Source: CAYPEK01 sp964409645 (GTDB lineage: Bacteria > UBP15 > UBA6099). From it: a stretch of DNA of 5,022 nucleotides. The stretch lies in assembly GCA_964409645.1 (NCBI GenBank), contig CAYPEK010000179.1, forward strand, positions 1-5,022, given 5' to 3'. Both the position numbers and the translations under genes were made by a program. Shown here in pieces: positions 1 to 4,814 of this stretch (the first letter of the stretch is position 1; the number at the start of each line of letters is the position of its first letter). The notes beneath the pieces are model-generated. The model was not told the DNA's origin. It did not search any database and saw nothing but the letters and a program-made list of their open reading frames with translations.

Positions 1-129
1 CCGTGCAAAAAGGTCGGCATGGTTACCAAAAAGAAACAGCTCGTCATTAAAGGCCTGAACGGAAAGGTCGCGGTGAACGCGCAGATCGGACGCCTGAAAT
101 CGGTCTGGCAGAAACCGCTCGCGTGGTAA
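1..129 (+). CDS. purL: Phosphoribosylformylglycinamidine synthase, synthetase subunit PurL (C-terminal 42 residues only)
   Basis: Frame 1 is open from the window edge to a TAA at 127-129 and encodes the last 42 residues of a protein that begins outside the window. The tail has a glycine-valine turn (KKVGMVTKKK), a short strand (QLVIKGLNG), and ends LKSVWQKPLAW. This agrees with the extreme C-terminus of PurL, where a stretch of the type IGxVT...LxI is followed by LxxxWxxPL. PurL is the cytoplasmic ATP-dependent subunit that converts FGAR plus ammonia to FGAM in purine synthesis. The glutaminase gene purQ follows on the same strand, which is a strong contextual argument. The catalytic parts lie upstream and cannot be checked. 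The alternative is an unrelated C-terminal fragment. The family call rests on a short tail plus the neighbour. Confidence 0.75.
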   Translation, partial: PCKKVGMVTKKKQLVIKGLNGKVAVNAQIGRLKSVWQKPLAW

Positions 130-141
130 AGACGAAAGGAA

Positions 142-171
142 TGAAAACCTTTTTTGAGAAAAAGGTTTTCA
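142..171. repeat. A/T-rich perfect hairpin (hairpin A) after purL
   Basis: Positions 142-154 are perfectly complementary to 159-171 (13 bp) around a TGAG loop at 155-158. The arms read TGAAAACCTTTTT and AAAAAGGTTTTCA. It starts 12 nt after the purL stop codon, so it may serve as a terminator or processing hairpin. The T-run lies inside the arm rather than after it, so it is not a textbook intrinsic terminator. It resembles hairpin C (249-287) in plan: a purine-rich foot, a CC/GG pair block, and T5-6/A5 at the top. Confidence 0.6.
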
Positions 172-173
172 AA

Positions 174-245
174 CTTTCCAAAAAACTTCAGTCGCGGGCC
201 TGTGGCGATATGCCGATGGCTCGAAACCAAAGTTTTTAGGAAAAG
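174..245. repeat. Long imperfect inverted repeat with GC-rich structured core (element B)
   Basis: The outer arms 174-188 and 230-245 pair as 181-188/230-237 (8 bp, AAAAACTT/AAGTTTTT), 178-179/239-240, 175-177/241-243 and 174/245, with one A/A mismatch (180/238) and one bulged A (244). Inside, 195-200 pairs with 218-223 (six pairs, one G-U), and GGC 204-206 pairs with GCC 212-214 around GATAT. The result is one extended stem with internal loops, set exactly between hairpins A and C with 2-3 nt of spacer on each side. I cannot tell whether it acts as RNA, as a terminator or as a repeated DNA element. Confidence 0.45.
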
Positions 246-248
246 AGT

Positions 249-287
249 GTGGGAAAGAACCCTTTTTTCAAAAAGGGTTTTTCCCAC
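249..287. repeat. A/T-rich hairpin (hairpin C) upstream of purQ
   Basis: Arms 249-267 and 270-287 form a long stem: GTGGGAAA with TTTCCCAC, one bulged purine around 257-259, then ACCCTTTTT with AAAAAGGGT, and a TC turn at 268-269. It ends 15 nt before the purQ ribosome binding site (GGGAG, 303-307). It could be a terminator for transcripts from purL, or a stability or attenuation element on a purL-purQ message. A GTG within the left arm opens a short reading frame, but I do not consider that coding. Confidence 0.55.
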
Positions 288-302
288 GGATCTTTTAAAA
301 AA

Positions 303-307
303 GGGAG
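303..307 (+). promoter_or_regulatory. Ribosome binding site of purQ
   Basis: GGGAG lies 8 nt before the ATG at 316 and supports that start. A second purine run (GAGAG, 311-315) directly abuts the ATG and is too close to serve. No convincing -10/-35 pair was found between purL and purQ, so the gene may depend on read-through from purL. Confidence 0.6.
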
Positions 308-315
308 TTTGAGAG

Positions 316-1122
316 ATGAAAAGCGTAAGAGCGATAGTATTGAGAACGGCGGGAACGAACTGCGACCGGGAGACCGTGTTTGCGCTTGCGGCTTCGGGAG
401 CGGACGTCGATCTCGTGCACATAAACCAGATTGCGCGCGGCGAGAAAGACCTCGACTGCTACCACATTATGGCGCTCGCGGGCGGCTTCTCGTACGGCGA
501 CGACATATCGGCGGGCAAGATACTCGCGAACGAGCTGATTAATAAAATTTCGGAACCGGTGAACAAATTCGTCGCGGACGGCAAACTCGTCATAGGCATC
601 TGCAACGGCTTTCAGATACTCGTCAAGACGGGCCTGCTGCCGGGCTTCGCCGCCAAGAAAGACAAATCCGGCATGGCCCGCCAGTCCGTCACGCTCTTCG
701 ACAACGACTGCGGCCATTTCGAGTGTAAGTGGGTTTACCTCAAGAGCGATCCGAAATCTCCATGCGTTTTCACCGCCGGCACCGAGCAGATCATCACGCT
801 GCCGATCGCGCACGGCGAAGGCAAGATCATCTTCGACAACGCCGCCACGATGAAGAAAGCAATTGCCAACAAGCAAGTCGTTTACCGCTACTGCGACGCG
901 AAGGGCAACTTCGGCCCCTACCCGATCAACCCGAACGGCTCCGAAGACAGCATCGCCGGCCTCTGCAACGCCACCGGCCGCGTGTTCGGCCTCATGCCGC
1001 ATCCCGAGCGGTTCATCTTCACGACGCAGCATCCGCGCTGGACCCGCGGCGACGCCCCGGCATACCCGCAGGGTCTCCGCATCTATGAAAACGCCGTCAA
1101 TTTCGCGACTAAGGAACTCTGA
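316..1122 (+). CDS. purQ: Phosphoribosylformylglycinamidine synthase, glutaminase subunit PurQ
   Basis: This is a 268-residue class I glutamine amidotransferase. It hydrolyses glutamine and passes ammonia to PurL for the FGAR-to-FGAM step of de novo purine synthesis, in the cytoplasm. Visible motifs are the N-terminal TAGTNCDRE (11-19), the oxyanion-hole segment GGFSYGDD (56-63), the nucleophile elbow GICNGFQ with catalytic Cys96, AHGEGK (165-170), and MPHPER with His229 and Glu231 completing the triad. The ATG at 316 is preceded by GGGAG at 303-307. The protein is about 40 residues longer than the roughly 225-residue stand-alone PurQ of many bacteria; the extra length seems spread over the middle and the C-terminal PRWTRGDAPAYPQG segment (240-253). 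The usual RFPG in the first motif is RTAG here. The gene follows probable purL after a hairpin-rich 186-nt spacer and sits 5 nt before a methyltransferase gene. Confidence 0.95.
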   Translation: MKSVRAIVLRTAGTNCDRETVFALAASGADVDLVHINQIARGEKDLDCYHIMALAGGFSYGDDISAGKILANELINKISEPVNKFVADGKLVIGICNGFQILVKTGLLPGFAAKKDKSGMARQSVTLFDNDCGHFECKWVYLKSDPKSPCVFTAGTEQIITLPIAHGEGKIIFDNAATMKKAIANKQVVYRYCDAKGNFGPYPINPNGSEDSIAGLCNATGRVFGLMPHPERFIFTTQHPRWTRGDAPAYPQGLRIYENAVNFATKEL

Positions 1123-1127
1123 CCCCG

Positions 1128-1748
1128 GTGAAACTCGATTTCGATTCGGCCGCGAAGGAATGGGACAGTAACGAGCCGCGCCTCAAGCTCACGCTTACAC
1201 TCGCCGACGCCATGCTTGGCGAACTCGCACTCGACGGCACGCAGACGGTGATCGACTTCGGCGCCGGGACGGGTGTCGTAGCGCTCAGACTCGCGGAACA
1301 CGCGCAAAAAGTCATCGCCGCGGACTCTTCCACCGGTATGCTCGACGTGATAAAGGAAAAAACCCGCGCCGCCGGAATAGACAACATCGATACATTGCTT
1401 TTTGACATCGAGGAATCCGCACCGGCGGGTCTCGCAGCGGACGCAATCGTCAGCTCCATGGCGCTCCACCACATAGAAAACACCGCGAAAGCGGCGTCGA
1501 TGTTCCACGCCATTCTCCGCCCGGGCGGCCGCATCGCGATTGCCGATCTCGACTCCGAAAACGGCGATTTCCATCAGGACAACACAGGCGTCGCGCACCT
1601 CGGATTCGACCGCGAAAAGCTCGCGTCAGTATTTGCCGCCGCCGGATTCACGAACATAGAATTTAAAACCGCATACATAATGACAAAACCAATAGCGGAC
1701 GGAACAATGAAGGATTTTCCGATATTCCTGATGACCGCCGACGCATAA
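1128..1748 (+). CDS. Class I SAM-dependent methyltransferase, substrate unknown
   Basis: This 206-residue protein has a Rossmann-fold methyltransferase layout. Motif I is VIDFGAGTG (41-49), followed by the acidic ribose-binding position in AADSS (Asp66), LFDIEE (91-96) for motif II, a post-motif ALHHI (112-116), and motif III LRPGGRIAIADL (130-141). The C-terminal half has the GVAHLGFDREKL...AAGF pattern (154-173) of the generic Methyltransf_11/25-type enzymes. It should be cytosolic and use S-adenosylmethionine; the acceptor cannot be predicted. GTG at 1128 is chosen because the protein then begins directly with the family-like FDSAAKEWD. AAGGA at 1111-1115, inside the end of purQ, is a plausible though rather distant Shine-Dalgarno. 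Only 5 nt separate it from the purQ stop, so translational coupling is likely. Nothing in the sequence links it to purine synthesis. Confidence 0.85.
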   Translation: MKLDFDSAAKEWDSNEPRLKLTLTLADAMLGELALDGTQTVIDFGAGTGVVALRLAEHAQKVIAADSSTGMLDVIKEKTRAAGIDNIDTLLFDIEESAPAGLAADAIVSSMALHHIENTAKAASMFHAILRPGGRIAIADLDSENGDFHQDNTGVAHLGFDREKLASVFAAAGFTNIEFKTAYIMTKPIADGTMKDFPIFLMTADA

Positions 1749-1767
1749 CTTTTCATCGAAAAACGGC

Positions 1768-2271
1768 ATGAAATACAAAATCGAACACAAATTCGTCGGC
1801 TCATTCGAGGAATCAGTACACTTCCTCACCGAGGAAAATTTCTACGACCCGAAAAATCTGCCCAATGTGCAGGACAGCAAACCACTGATCGAGGAAGTCA
1901 CCGAGGACTACAAATTCTGGAAAACACAGTGGTCGGCGCACGGGCAGATCCCGAAGCTGGTGCAGCACCTCATCCAGCCGAAAATGCTCTCGTGGATCGA
2001 GGAAACAAGGTACGACCGGAAAGCCAAGACATATCACACGAAGATAACGCCGTTTTTCTTTCGAAGCGTTTTCCACTGCGAAAACAGGGGTTACTTCACC
2101 AAGCTCAACGACCGCGAGTTCCTCCGAGTGAACGACGGCGTGCTCGACATCAAGATACCGGTTTTCGGCCCGTTCATCGAGGAAGTAATCATAAAGCACC
2201 TCCGCGAGAATTTCGAAAACGAATACAGATACTCGTACAAGATTGTCAAAGAGCGATACGGCGTCGGCTGA
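1768..2271 (+). CDS. START/SRPBCC-like protein, DUF2505-type (hypothetical)
   Basis: This 167-residue cytosolic protein has no signal peptide or membrane segment. It opens with MKYKIEHKF and a helix-like SFEESVHFLTEENFYDP (12-28). The middle alternates charged and aromatic strands (SWIEETRYDRKAKTYHTKITP, about 75-95). It ends with a glycine-bearing strand IPVFGPFIEEVIIKHLRENFENE (130-152) that starts a long C-terminal helix. This order (short strand, helical insertion, antiparallel sheet, final helix after an I-P-x-x-G-x-x-I-E motif) matches the START-like DUF2505/SRPBCC families of hydrophobic-ligand-binding folds. That is fold-level recognition from memory; ligand and role are unknown. There is no clear Shine-Dalgarno before the ATG, and the 19-nt gap after the methyltransferase suggests one transcript with coupled translation. 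Weakest of the gene identifications here, though the reading frame is convincing. Confidence 0.6.
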   Translation: MKYKIEHKFVGSFEESVHFLTEENFYDPKNLPNVQDSKPLIEEVTEDYKFWKTQWSAHGQIPKLVQHLIQPKMLSWIEETRYDRKAKTYHTKITPFFFRSVFHCENRGYFTKLNDREFLRVNDGVLDIKIPVFGPFIEEVIIKHLRENFENEYRYSYKIVKERYGVG

Positions 2272-2292
2272 TTTCGTCCGCGCCCGAAATCA

Positions 2293-2322
2293 TTTCTATT
2301 TTCAAAACTATTACATTAGAAT
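2293..2322 (+). promoter_or_regulatory. Possible promoter for the metallophosphoesterase gene
   Basis: The 81-nt gap after the SRPBCC-like gene turns sharply A/T-rich. TAGAAT (2317-2322) is a reasonable -10 hexamer. The best -35 at a suitable distance, TTTCTA (2293-2298, 18-nt spacer), is poor. The composition change and the strong ribosome binding site that follows suggest an independent start, but the site itself is a guess. Confidence 0.3.
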
Positions 2323-2341
2323 ATGTCTATTGTTTTGTAAC

Positions 2342-2347
2342 GGAGAG
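2342..2347 (+). promoter_or_regulatory. Ribosome binding site of the metallophosphoesterase gene
   Basis: GGAGAG lies 5 nt before the ATG at 2353. It is the clearest Shine-Dalgarno in the window and fixes the start just ahead of the signal peptide. Confidence 0.7.
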
Positions 2348-2352
2348 CAGAT

Positions 2353-3582
2353 ATGAGAAAACACATATTCGTATCGACAGCATTAGCCGTTCTGATAATC
2401 GCGGCGAGCGCGTGGGCGGCTTCTGCGCAGATTGAACCGTACCAGCGGGTGAGCATAATTCAGCGGCCTCTGCTCAGCGTACCGGCCTTCGTTCGTGCAG
2501 GTGACTCCTTCCGCATTGAATTTAAACAGAGTGCCGGGGCTCCCGTCAATGTGTACGTTTCGCCCGTCGGAGCCATCGGTGTCCTGAAGGAACTAAAATT
2601 CAAAACCGATCCGCAGGCAGCCGGTGTGCTGATTGCCGATGTGCCGGCGGACACTCAGGAAGCGCTGTTCGACCTCGCGGTTGAATTCTCCGGCGGCGTC
2701 ACGGACACGCAACCCCATGCCTTGAAAGTCGTCAAAGAATTTAAGACCGAATTCGACTTCATCCACATCACAGACATCCATTTCTTCATGCGCGAGTACG
2801 CCGGCCGCAACGCGAACGACATCCGTATTAAGTTGCTGAAAGACATCGCTCAATACAAACCGGAATTCGTCGTCTTCACGGGCGACCTCGGCCTCAGACC
2901 GGCGAATTACAGGCGCGATTACGATTTCTTCTATACATCGTTCATGAACTTCGTTAACTCGCCGCTGTTCACTGTGCCCGGCAACCACGATGAGGAAATT
3001 CTGACAACACCACAGGGTGTCGTTGACGGCAAGAAATTTTGGGCGGCGACGTTCGGGCCGTTCTATTTCTCGACGGATTACGGCGATGTCCACATCGTCG
3101 GAGTCAACACACACGAATGGGCAGACAAGTACCGCGAGGAAACACCCGAGATGGACAAGATCGGCGTCGGCAGAACGGCCGTGATAGGCGACGATCAATG
3201 GAACTGGCTGAAAAACGACCTGCGCGACGCCACGCAGGCTGGGAAAACGCCCTTCGTTTTCACACACATTCCGGTGGAGTTCCTTCAGGGCGGTTCGAAG
3301 CTCGGCGGCGACAAGATCCCCGGACCGTCGGCCAGCCAATTCATTCAATTAATGAGCAAGGCAAAAACCGCCGGCGTGTTCGTCGGCCACGTACATTTCA
3401 ATTCGGAGAAGCCACTCGGCAACGGCGGCACAATGGAGATTGTCACACAGGGCGCGGGCGCCGACTCGGAAAAGAGCGACGACCCTCACTGGGGCTTCCG
3501 TGTCGTACACGTCCGAGACGGAAAAATCATGGGATACGAAACACATCAGGCAAGCTTCGCCGACATAGAGAAGAATCAGTAG
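2353..3582 (+). CDS. Secreted calcineurin-like metallophosphoesterase
   Basis: This is a 409-residue exported phosphoesterase. Residues 1-25 form a Sec signal peptide: MRKH, a hydrophobic core (about 5-19), then an AASA site with likely cleavage before Gln26, so the enzyme should act in the periplasm or outside. Residues 28-130 form a beta-rich, probably Ig/fibronectin-like N-terminal domain. The catalytic domain (about 134-395) carries the complete dinuclear metal signature: DIH (Asp141, His143), GDLG (Asp178), GNHDE (Asn211, His212), FTHIP (His305) and GHVHFN (His346, His348). These support a working Fe/Zn/Mn-type hydrolase of phosphomonoesters or phosphodiesters; the layout recalls purple-acid-phosphatase-like and CpdA-like enzymes, but the substrate is not predictable. 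It has its own strong ribosome binding site and an A/T-rich upstream gap, so it is probably transcribed separately from the genes before it. No membrane anchor or sorting signal is seen at the C-terminus. Confidence 0.9.
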   Translation: MRKHIFVSTALAVLIIAASAWAASAQIEPYQRVSIIQRPLLSVPAFVRAGDSFRIEFKQSAGAPVNVYVSPVGAIGVLKELKFKTDPQAAGVLIADVPADTQEALFDLAVEFSGGVTDTQPHALKVVKEFKTEFDFIHITDIHFFMREYAGRNANDIRIKLLKDIAQYKPEFVVFTGDLGLRPANYRRDYDFFYTSFMNFVNSPLFTVPGNHDEEILTTPQGVVDGKKFWAATFGPFYFSTDYGDVHIVGVNTHEWADKYREETPEMDKIGVGRTAVIGDDQWNWLKNDLRDATQAGKTPFVFTHIPVEFLQGGSKLGGDKIPGPSASQFIQLMSKAKTAGVFVGHVHFNSEKPLGNGGTMEIVTQGAGADSEKSDDPHWGFRVVHVRDGKIMGYETHQASFADIEKNQ

Positions 3583-3600
3583 CGGTAAAGATAAAAGCAA

Positions 3601-3628
3601 GAATAATAGAATACGGAATATAGAATAC
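3601..3628. repeat. Degenerate short tandem repeat, GAATA units
   Basis: GAATA begins at 3601, 3609, 3616 and 3623, a spacing of 8, 7 and 7 nt, in an almost T-poor, purine-rich stretch that continues to about 3655. Two longer near-copies can be drawn, GAATAATAGAATAC (3601-3614) and GAATATAGAATAC (3616-3628). It looks like a decayed microsatellite-like tract just after the phosphoesterase stop codon. Confidence 0.4.
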
Positions 3629-3663
3629 AGCAGAAGACAAAAAGCAATATACAAGATGCGGAG

Positions 3664-3693
3664 TCACTGGCGGCTGGCCGTACCCCGCCGTGA
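3664..3693. repeat. GC-rich hairpin upstream of the terminator candidate
   Basis: TCAC (3664-3667) pairs with GTGA (3690-3693) and GGCGG (3669-3673) with CCGCC (3685-3689), with one bulged T at 3668 and an 11-nt loop. It stands 8 nt before the 3702-3729 hairpin, so the two would form a tandem pair in RNA. Confidence 0.4.
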
Positions 3694-3701
3694 TGCGCAA
3701 C

Positions 3702-3740
3702 GCCACCCTCAAACAAGTTTGAGGGTGGCACAAGAATTTT
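3702..3740 (+). terminator. Probable intrinsic terminator after the phosphoesterase gene
   Basis: GCCACCCTCAAAC (3702-3714) and GTTTGAGGGTGGC (3717-3729) are perfect complements, 13 bp around AA, with the top pairs likely open. A short T-run (TTTT, 3737-3740) follows 7 nt later, which is weaker than a classical U-tract. The position between converging genes suits a terminator, possibly acting on both strands. It could instead be a dispersed REP-like repeat. Confidence 0.5.
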
Positions 3741-3758
3741 ACCCTAACAGTAGTGATC

Positions 3759-3811
3759 CCATGTGCAAAATAAAATTTTGATACATGGCACACATACAAT
3801 ATGTTTTTTTT
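3759..3811 (+). terminator. Weak hairpin followed by a T8 run
   Basis: CCATGT (3759-3764) pairs with ACATGG (3783-3788) and CAAAAT (3766-3771) with ATTTTG (3775-3780), leaving a 1x2 internal loop and an AAA turn. A small ACATA/TATGT stem (3792-3796/3800-3804) runs straight into TTTTTTTT (3804-3811). It may be a back-up terminator on the plus strand. The low GC of the stems makes this uncertain. Confidence 0.3.
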
Positions 3812-3939
3812 AATAGAGAAAAGCAGGGACTGGCAACGCGTGTTGCGTGGATGTACCGCTTTGAAGTAGCTTCAATGATTCAAAGATTCGGGGCCAAGCA
3901 TTTCAGTTCGCAGATTGATATACACTAACTTCTCCGCAA

Positions 3940-4449
3940 TCACATAAACCGTTCGAAGCGGTCTTTGCCGGCCTTGCAGACGGGGCAGACAAGCGGCGGC
4001 TGTTCACGCGCGCAGAGATAGCCGCACACCTTGCACCGCCACACCGGATACGCTAACTCCGCGCGAGGCGCGCCCGGCGCGTCCACCGGTTTCTTCGCGG
4101 CGCGCTCCTCGGGGGTCGGCCTCCGTTCCGGGATCATCTCCAGCTTCCGCTCGCCGCGCGCTACCTCCGCCGAAACGTACAGCGCGCAATAGCACGCGCC
4201 GAACTCGTCGAGGTCCGCGTCCCGGTAGTCGCACGGGCAGATCATATCGAGGTCCTCTTCCTTCACTCCGGAGGCAAGCCTGCACGGACACGCCCAGTAG
4301 CCATAACGCGACTCGTTAGTCAGCAGGCTTCGCACGAGATCCTTCGTGAACTCCACATCCGGGTTCAGCGTGTAGCCGTTCTTGTCGGCGTCCGCCTTCA
4401 GGCGCGCGTATAGTTTTTCAACCTGTTCTTCAGTCGGAATATCAGCCAT
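3940..4449 (-). CDS. Ferredoxin-thioredoxin reductase catalytic-subunit-like protein fused to a rubredoxin domain
   Basis: This is a 169-residue cytosolic redox protein with two domains. Residues about 5-95 match the FTR beta/catalytic subunit: WACPC (Cys54, Cys56), ICPCDYRD (Cys71, Cys73) and ACYCALYV (Cys86, Cys88). By analogy with plant-type FTR, Cys54, 71, 73 and 86 would bind the [4Fe-4S] cluster and Cys56-Cys88 would be the active disulfide. CPC-x14-CPC-x12-CYC spacing differs from the cyanobacterial/chloroplast x16/x8 pattern and agrees with my recollection of anaerobe-type relatives. After a charged, proline-rich linker (about 98-132), residues 135-169 are a rubredoxin/rubrerythrin-type iron knuckle pair, CKVCGY (Cys139, Cys142) and CPVCKAGKDRF (Cys155, Cys158). 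No FTR variable subunit is visible. The gene is 18 nt downstream of the glutaredoxin-like gene. Expected job: passing electrons from an iron-sulfur or rubredoxin donor to a thioredoxin- or glutaredoxin-like disulfide protein. Confidence 0.9.
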   Translation of the reverse strand: MADIPTEEQVEKLYARLKADADKNGYTLNPDVEFTKDLVRSLLTNESRYGYWACPCRLASGVKEEDLDMICPCDYRDADLDEFGACYCALYVSAEVARGERKLEMIPERRPTPEERAAKKPVDAPGAPRAELAYPVWRCKVCGYLCAREQPPLVCPVCKAGKDRFERFM

Positions 4450-4467
4450 TTGTCCGGTCCATCCCGC

Positions 4468-4749
4468 TCACATTCCGAGCGTCTTTTTGATTTCGTCTTC
4501 TTTGAATCCCACAATGCATGACTTGCCGTCGAAAACAATTGTCGGGAACGAAGCGCGCTCATTCCACCGCTTGATTTCGTTGATACATTCCTCGCGCGCC
4601 GCGCCCTCCAGCAGATCAACAAAAACGTATTCGTATCCGACACCGAGATCGTCCAGAAACTGTTTCGTCCTTTTGCACCAGATGCAAGTGCTGAGTCCAT
4701 ACAGTCTGATATTTCCTTTATCCGAGCCGGAGACTTTCGTGAATTCCAT
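4468..4749 (-). CDS. Glutaredoxin-like thiol-disulfide protein
   Basis: This 93-residue thioredoxin-fold protein has strand IRLYG (14-18), the active site CIWC (Cys22, Cys25) in the context LSTCIWCKRTKQFL, strand YEYVFVDLLEG (39-49), the cis-proline motif SFPTIVFDG (67-75), and a final helix after GFKEDEIKKTLG (81-92). These are the parts of a small glutaredoxin/NrdH-like protein. Such proteins shuttle electrons by dithiol exchange in the cytoplasm. An extra Cys55 and Cys78 lie outside the active site. The gene is first in a two-gene operon with the FTR-rubredoxin fusion, 18 nt upstream, which makes the fusion the likely reductase. The start at 4749 follows an AAAGG-type ribosome binding site and a good promoter. 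Whether glutathione is used at all is unknown. Confidence 0.9.
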   Translation of the reverse strand: MEFTKVSGSDKGNIRLYGLSTCIWCKRTKQFLDDLGVGYEYVFVDLLEGAAREECINEIKRWNERASFPTIVFDGKSCIVGFKEDEIKKTLGM

Positions 4750-4768
4750 GGCGTTTTCGCCTTTCTGT
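4750..4768 (-). promoter_or_regulatory. Ribosome binding site and overlapping mini-hairpin before the glutaredoxin gene
   Basis: On the minus strand AGAAAGGCG (4759-4767) precedes the ATG at 4749, with AAAGG as the Shine-Dalgarno. GGCG (4758-4761) and CGCC (4750-4753) could pair around AAAA, placing the GG of the site in a 4-bp hairpin that touches the start codon. The small stem may bring the distant site nearer or slightly mask it. Confidence 0.45.
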
Positions 4769-4786
4769 TATTTGACTGCTCGTTTT

Positions 4787-4814
4787 ATGATAAACGCAGC
4801 GAGGTTAAAGTCAA
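4787..4814 (-). promoter_or_regulatory. Sigma-70-like promoter of the glutaredoxin/FTR-rubredoxin operon
   Basis: Read on the minus strand, TTGACT (4814-4809) and TATCAT (4792-4787) are each 5/6 matches to the -35 and -10 consensus, with a 16-nt spacer. Transcription would start near 4780, giving a leader of about 30 nt before the ATG at 4749. This is the best promoter match I found in the window. Confidence 0.65.

Larger units (their letters stand above)
3583..3939. other. Non-coding convergent intergenic region
   Basis: These 357 nt lie between the plus-strand phosphoesterase gene and the minus-strand redox operon. I see no credible gene in any frame. The region holds a degenerate GAATA repeat (3601-3628), a GC-rich hairpin (3664-3693), a perfect hairpin that is the best terminator candidate (3702-3729), a weaker A/T hairpin followed by a T8 run (3759-3811), and two overlapping small inverted repeats (3859-3885). 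No tRNA could be folded. Confidence 0.6.

Noticed and set aside
142..287. Purine riboswitch between purL and purQ
   Set aside because: I could not find the three-way junction with the conserved loop-loop sequences of the purine aptamer. The structures are simple stacked hairpins.
249..542. A 97-codon plus-strand frame starting at the GTG in hairpin C and running into purQ
   Set aside because: Its first part is hairpin sequence read as a lysine/phenylalanine-rich peptide, and the rest is an out-of-frame, arginine-rich reading of purQ. There is no ribosome binding site.
295..1032. A 245-codon open frame on the minus strand opposite purQ
   Set aside because: It lies almost wholly inside purQ, shows no recognisable motif, and its arginine-, valine- and glutamate-rich make-up is typical of the mirror of a G/C-ending coding frame.
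1083..1598. Antisense open frames opposite the methyltransferase gene
   Set aside because: They overlap a gene with clear methyltransferase motifs and have no family signature of their own.
2593..3348. A 251-codon open frame on the minus strand opposite the phosphoesterase gene
   Set aside because: The plus-strand frame has a full catalytic motif set and a signal peptide. The antisense frame has neither motifs nor a ribosome binding site.
3527..3799. A 90-codon minus-strand frame in the convergent spacer
   Set aside because: It runs through the terminator hairpin and the GAATA tract into the end of the phosphoesterase gene, and its product is low in charge and without motifs.
3814..3900. 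Possible tRNA or small structured RNA near GCAACGCGTGTTGC and the TTGAAG/CTTCAA repeats
   Set aside because: No acceptor stem, T-arm or anticodon arm can be assembled, and the stems are only 5-7 bp and compete with each other.
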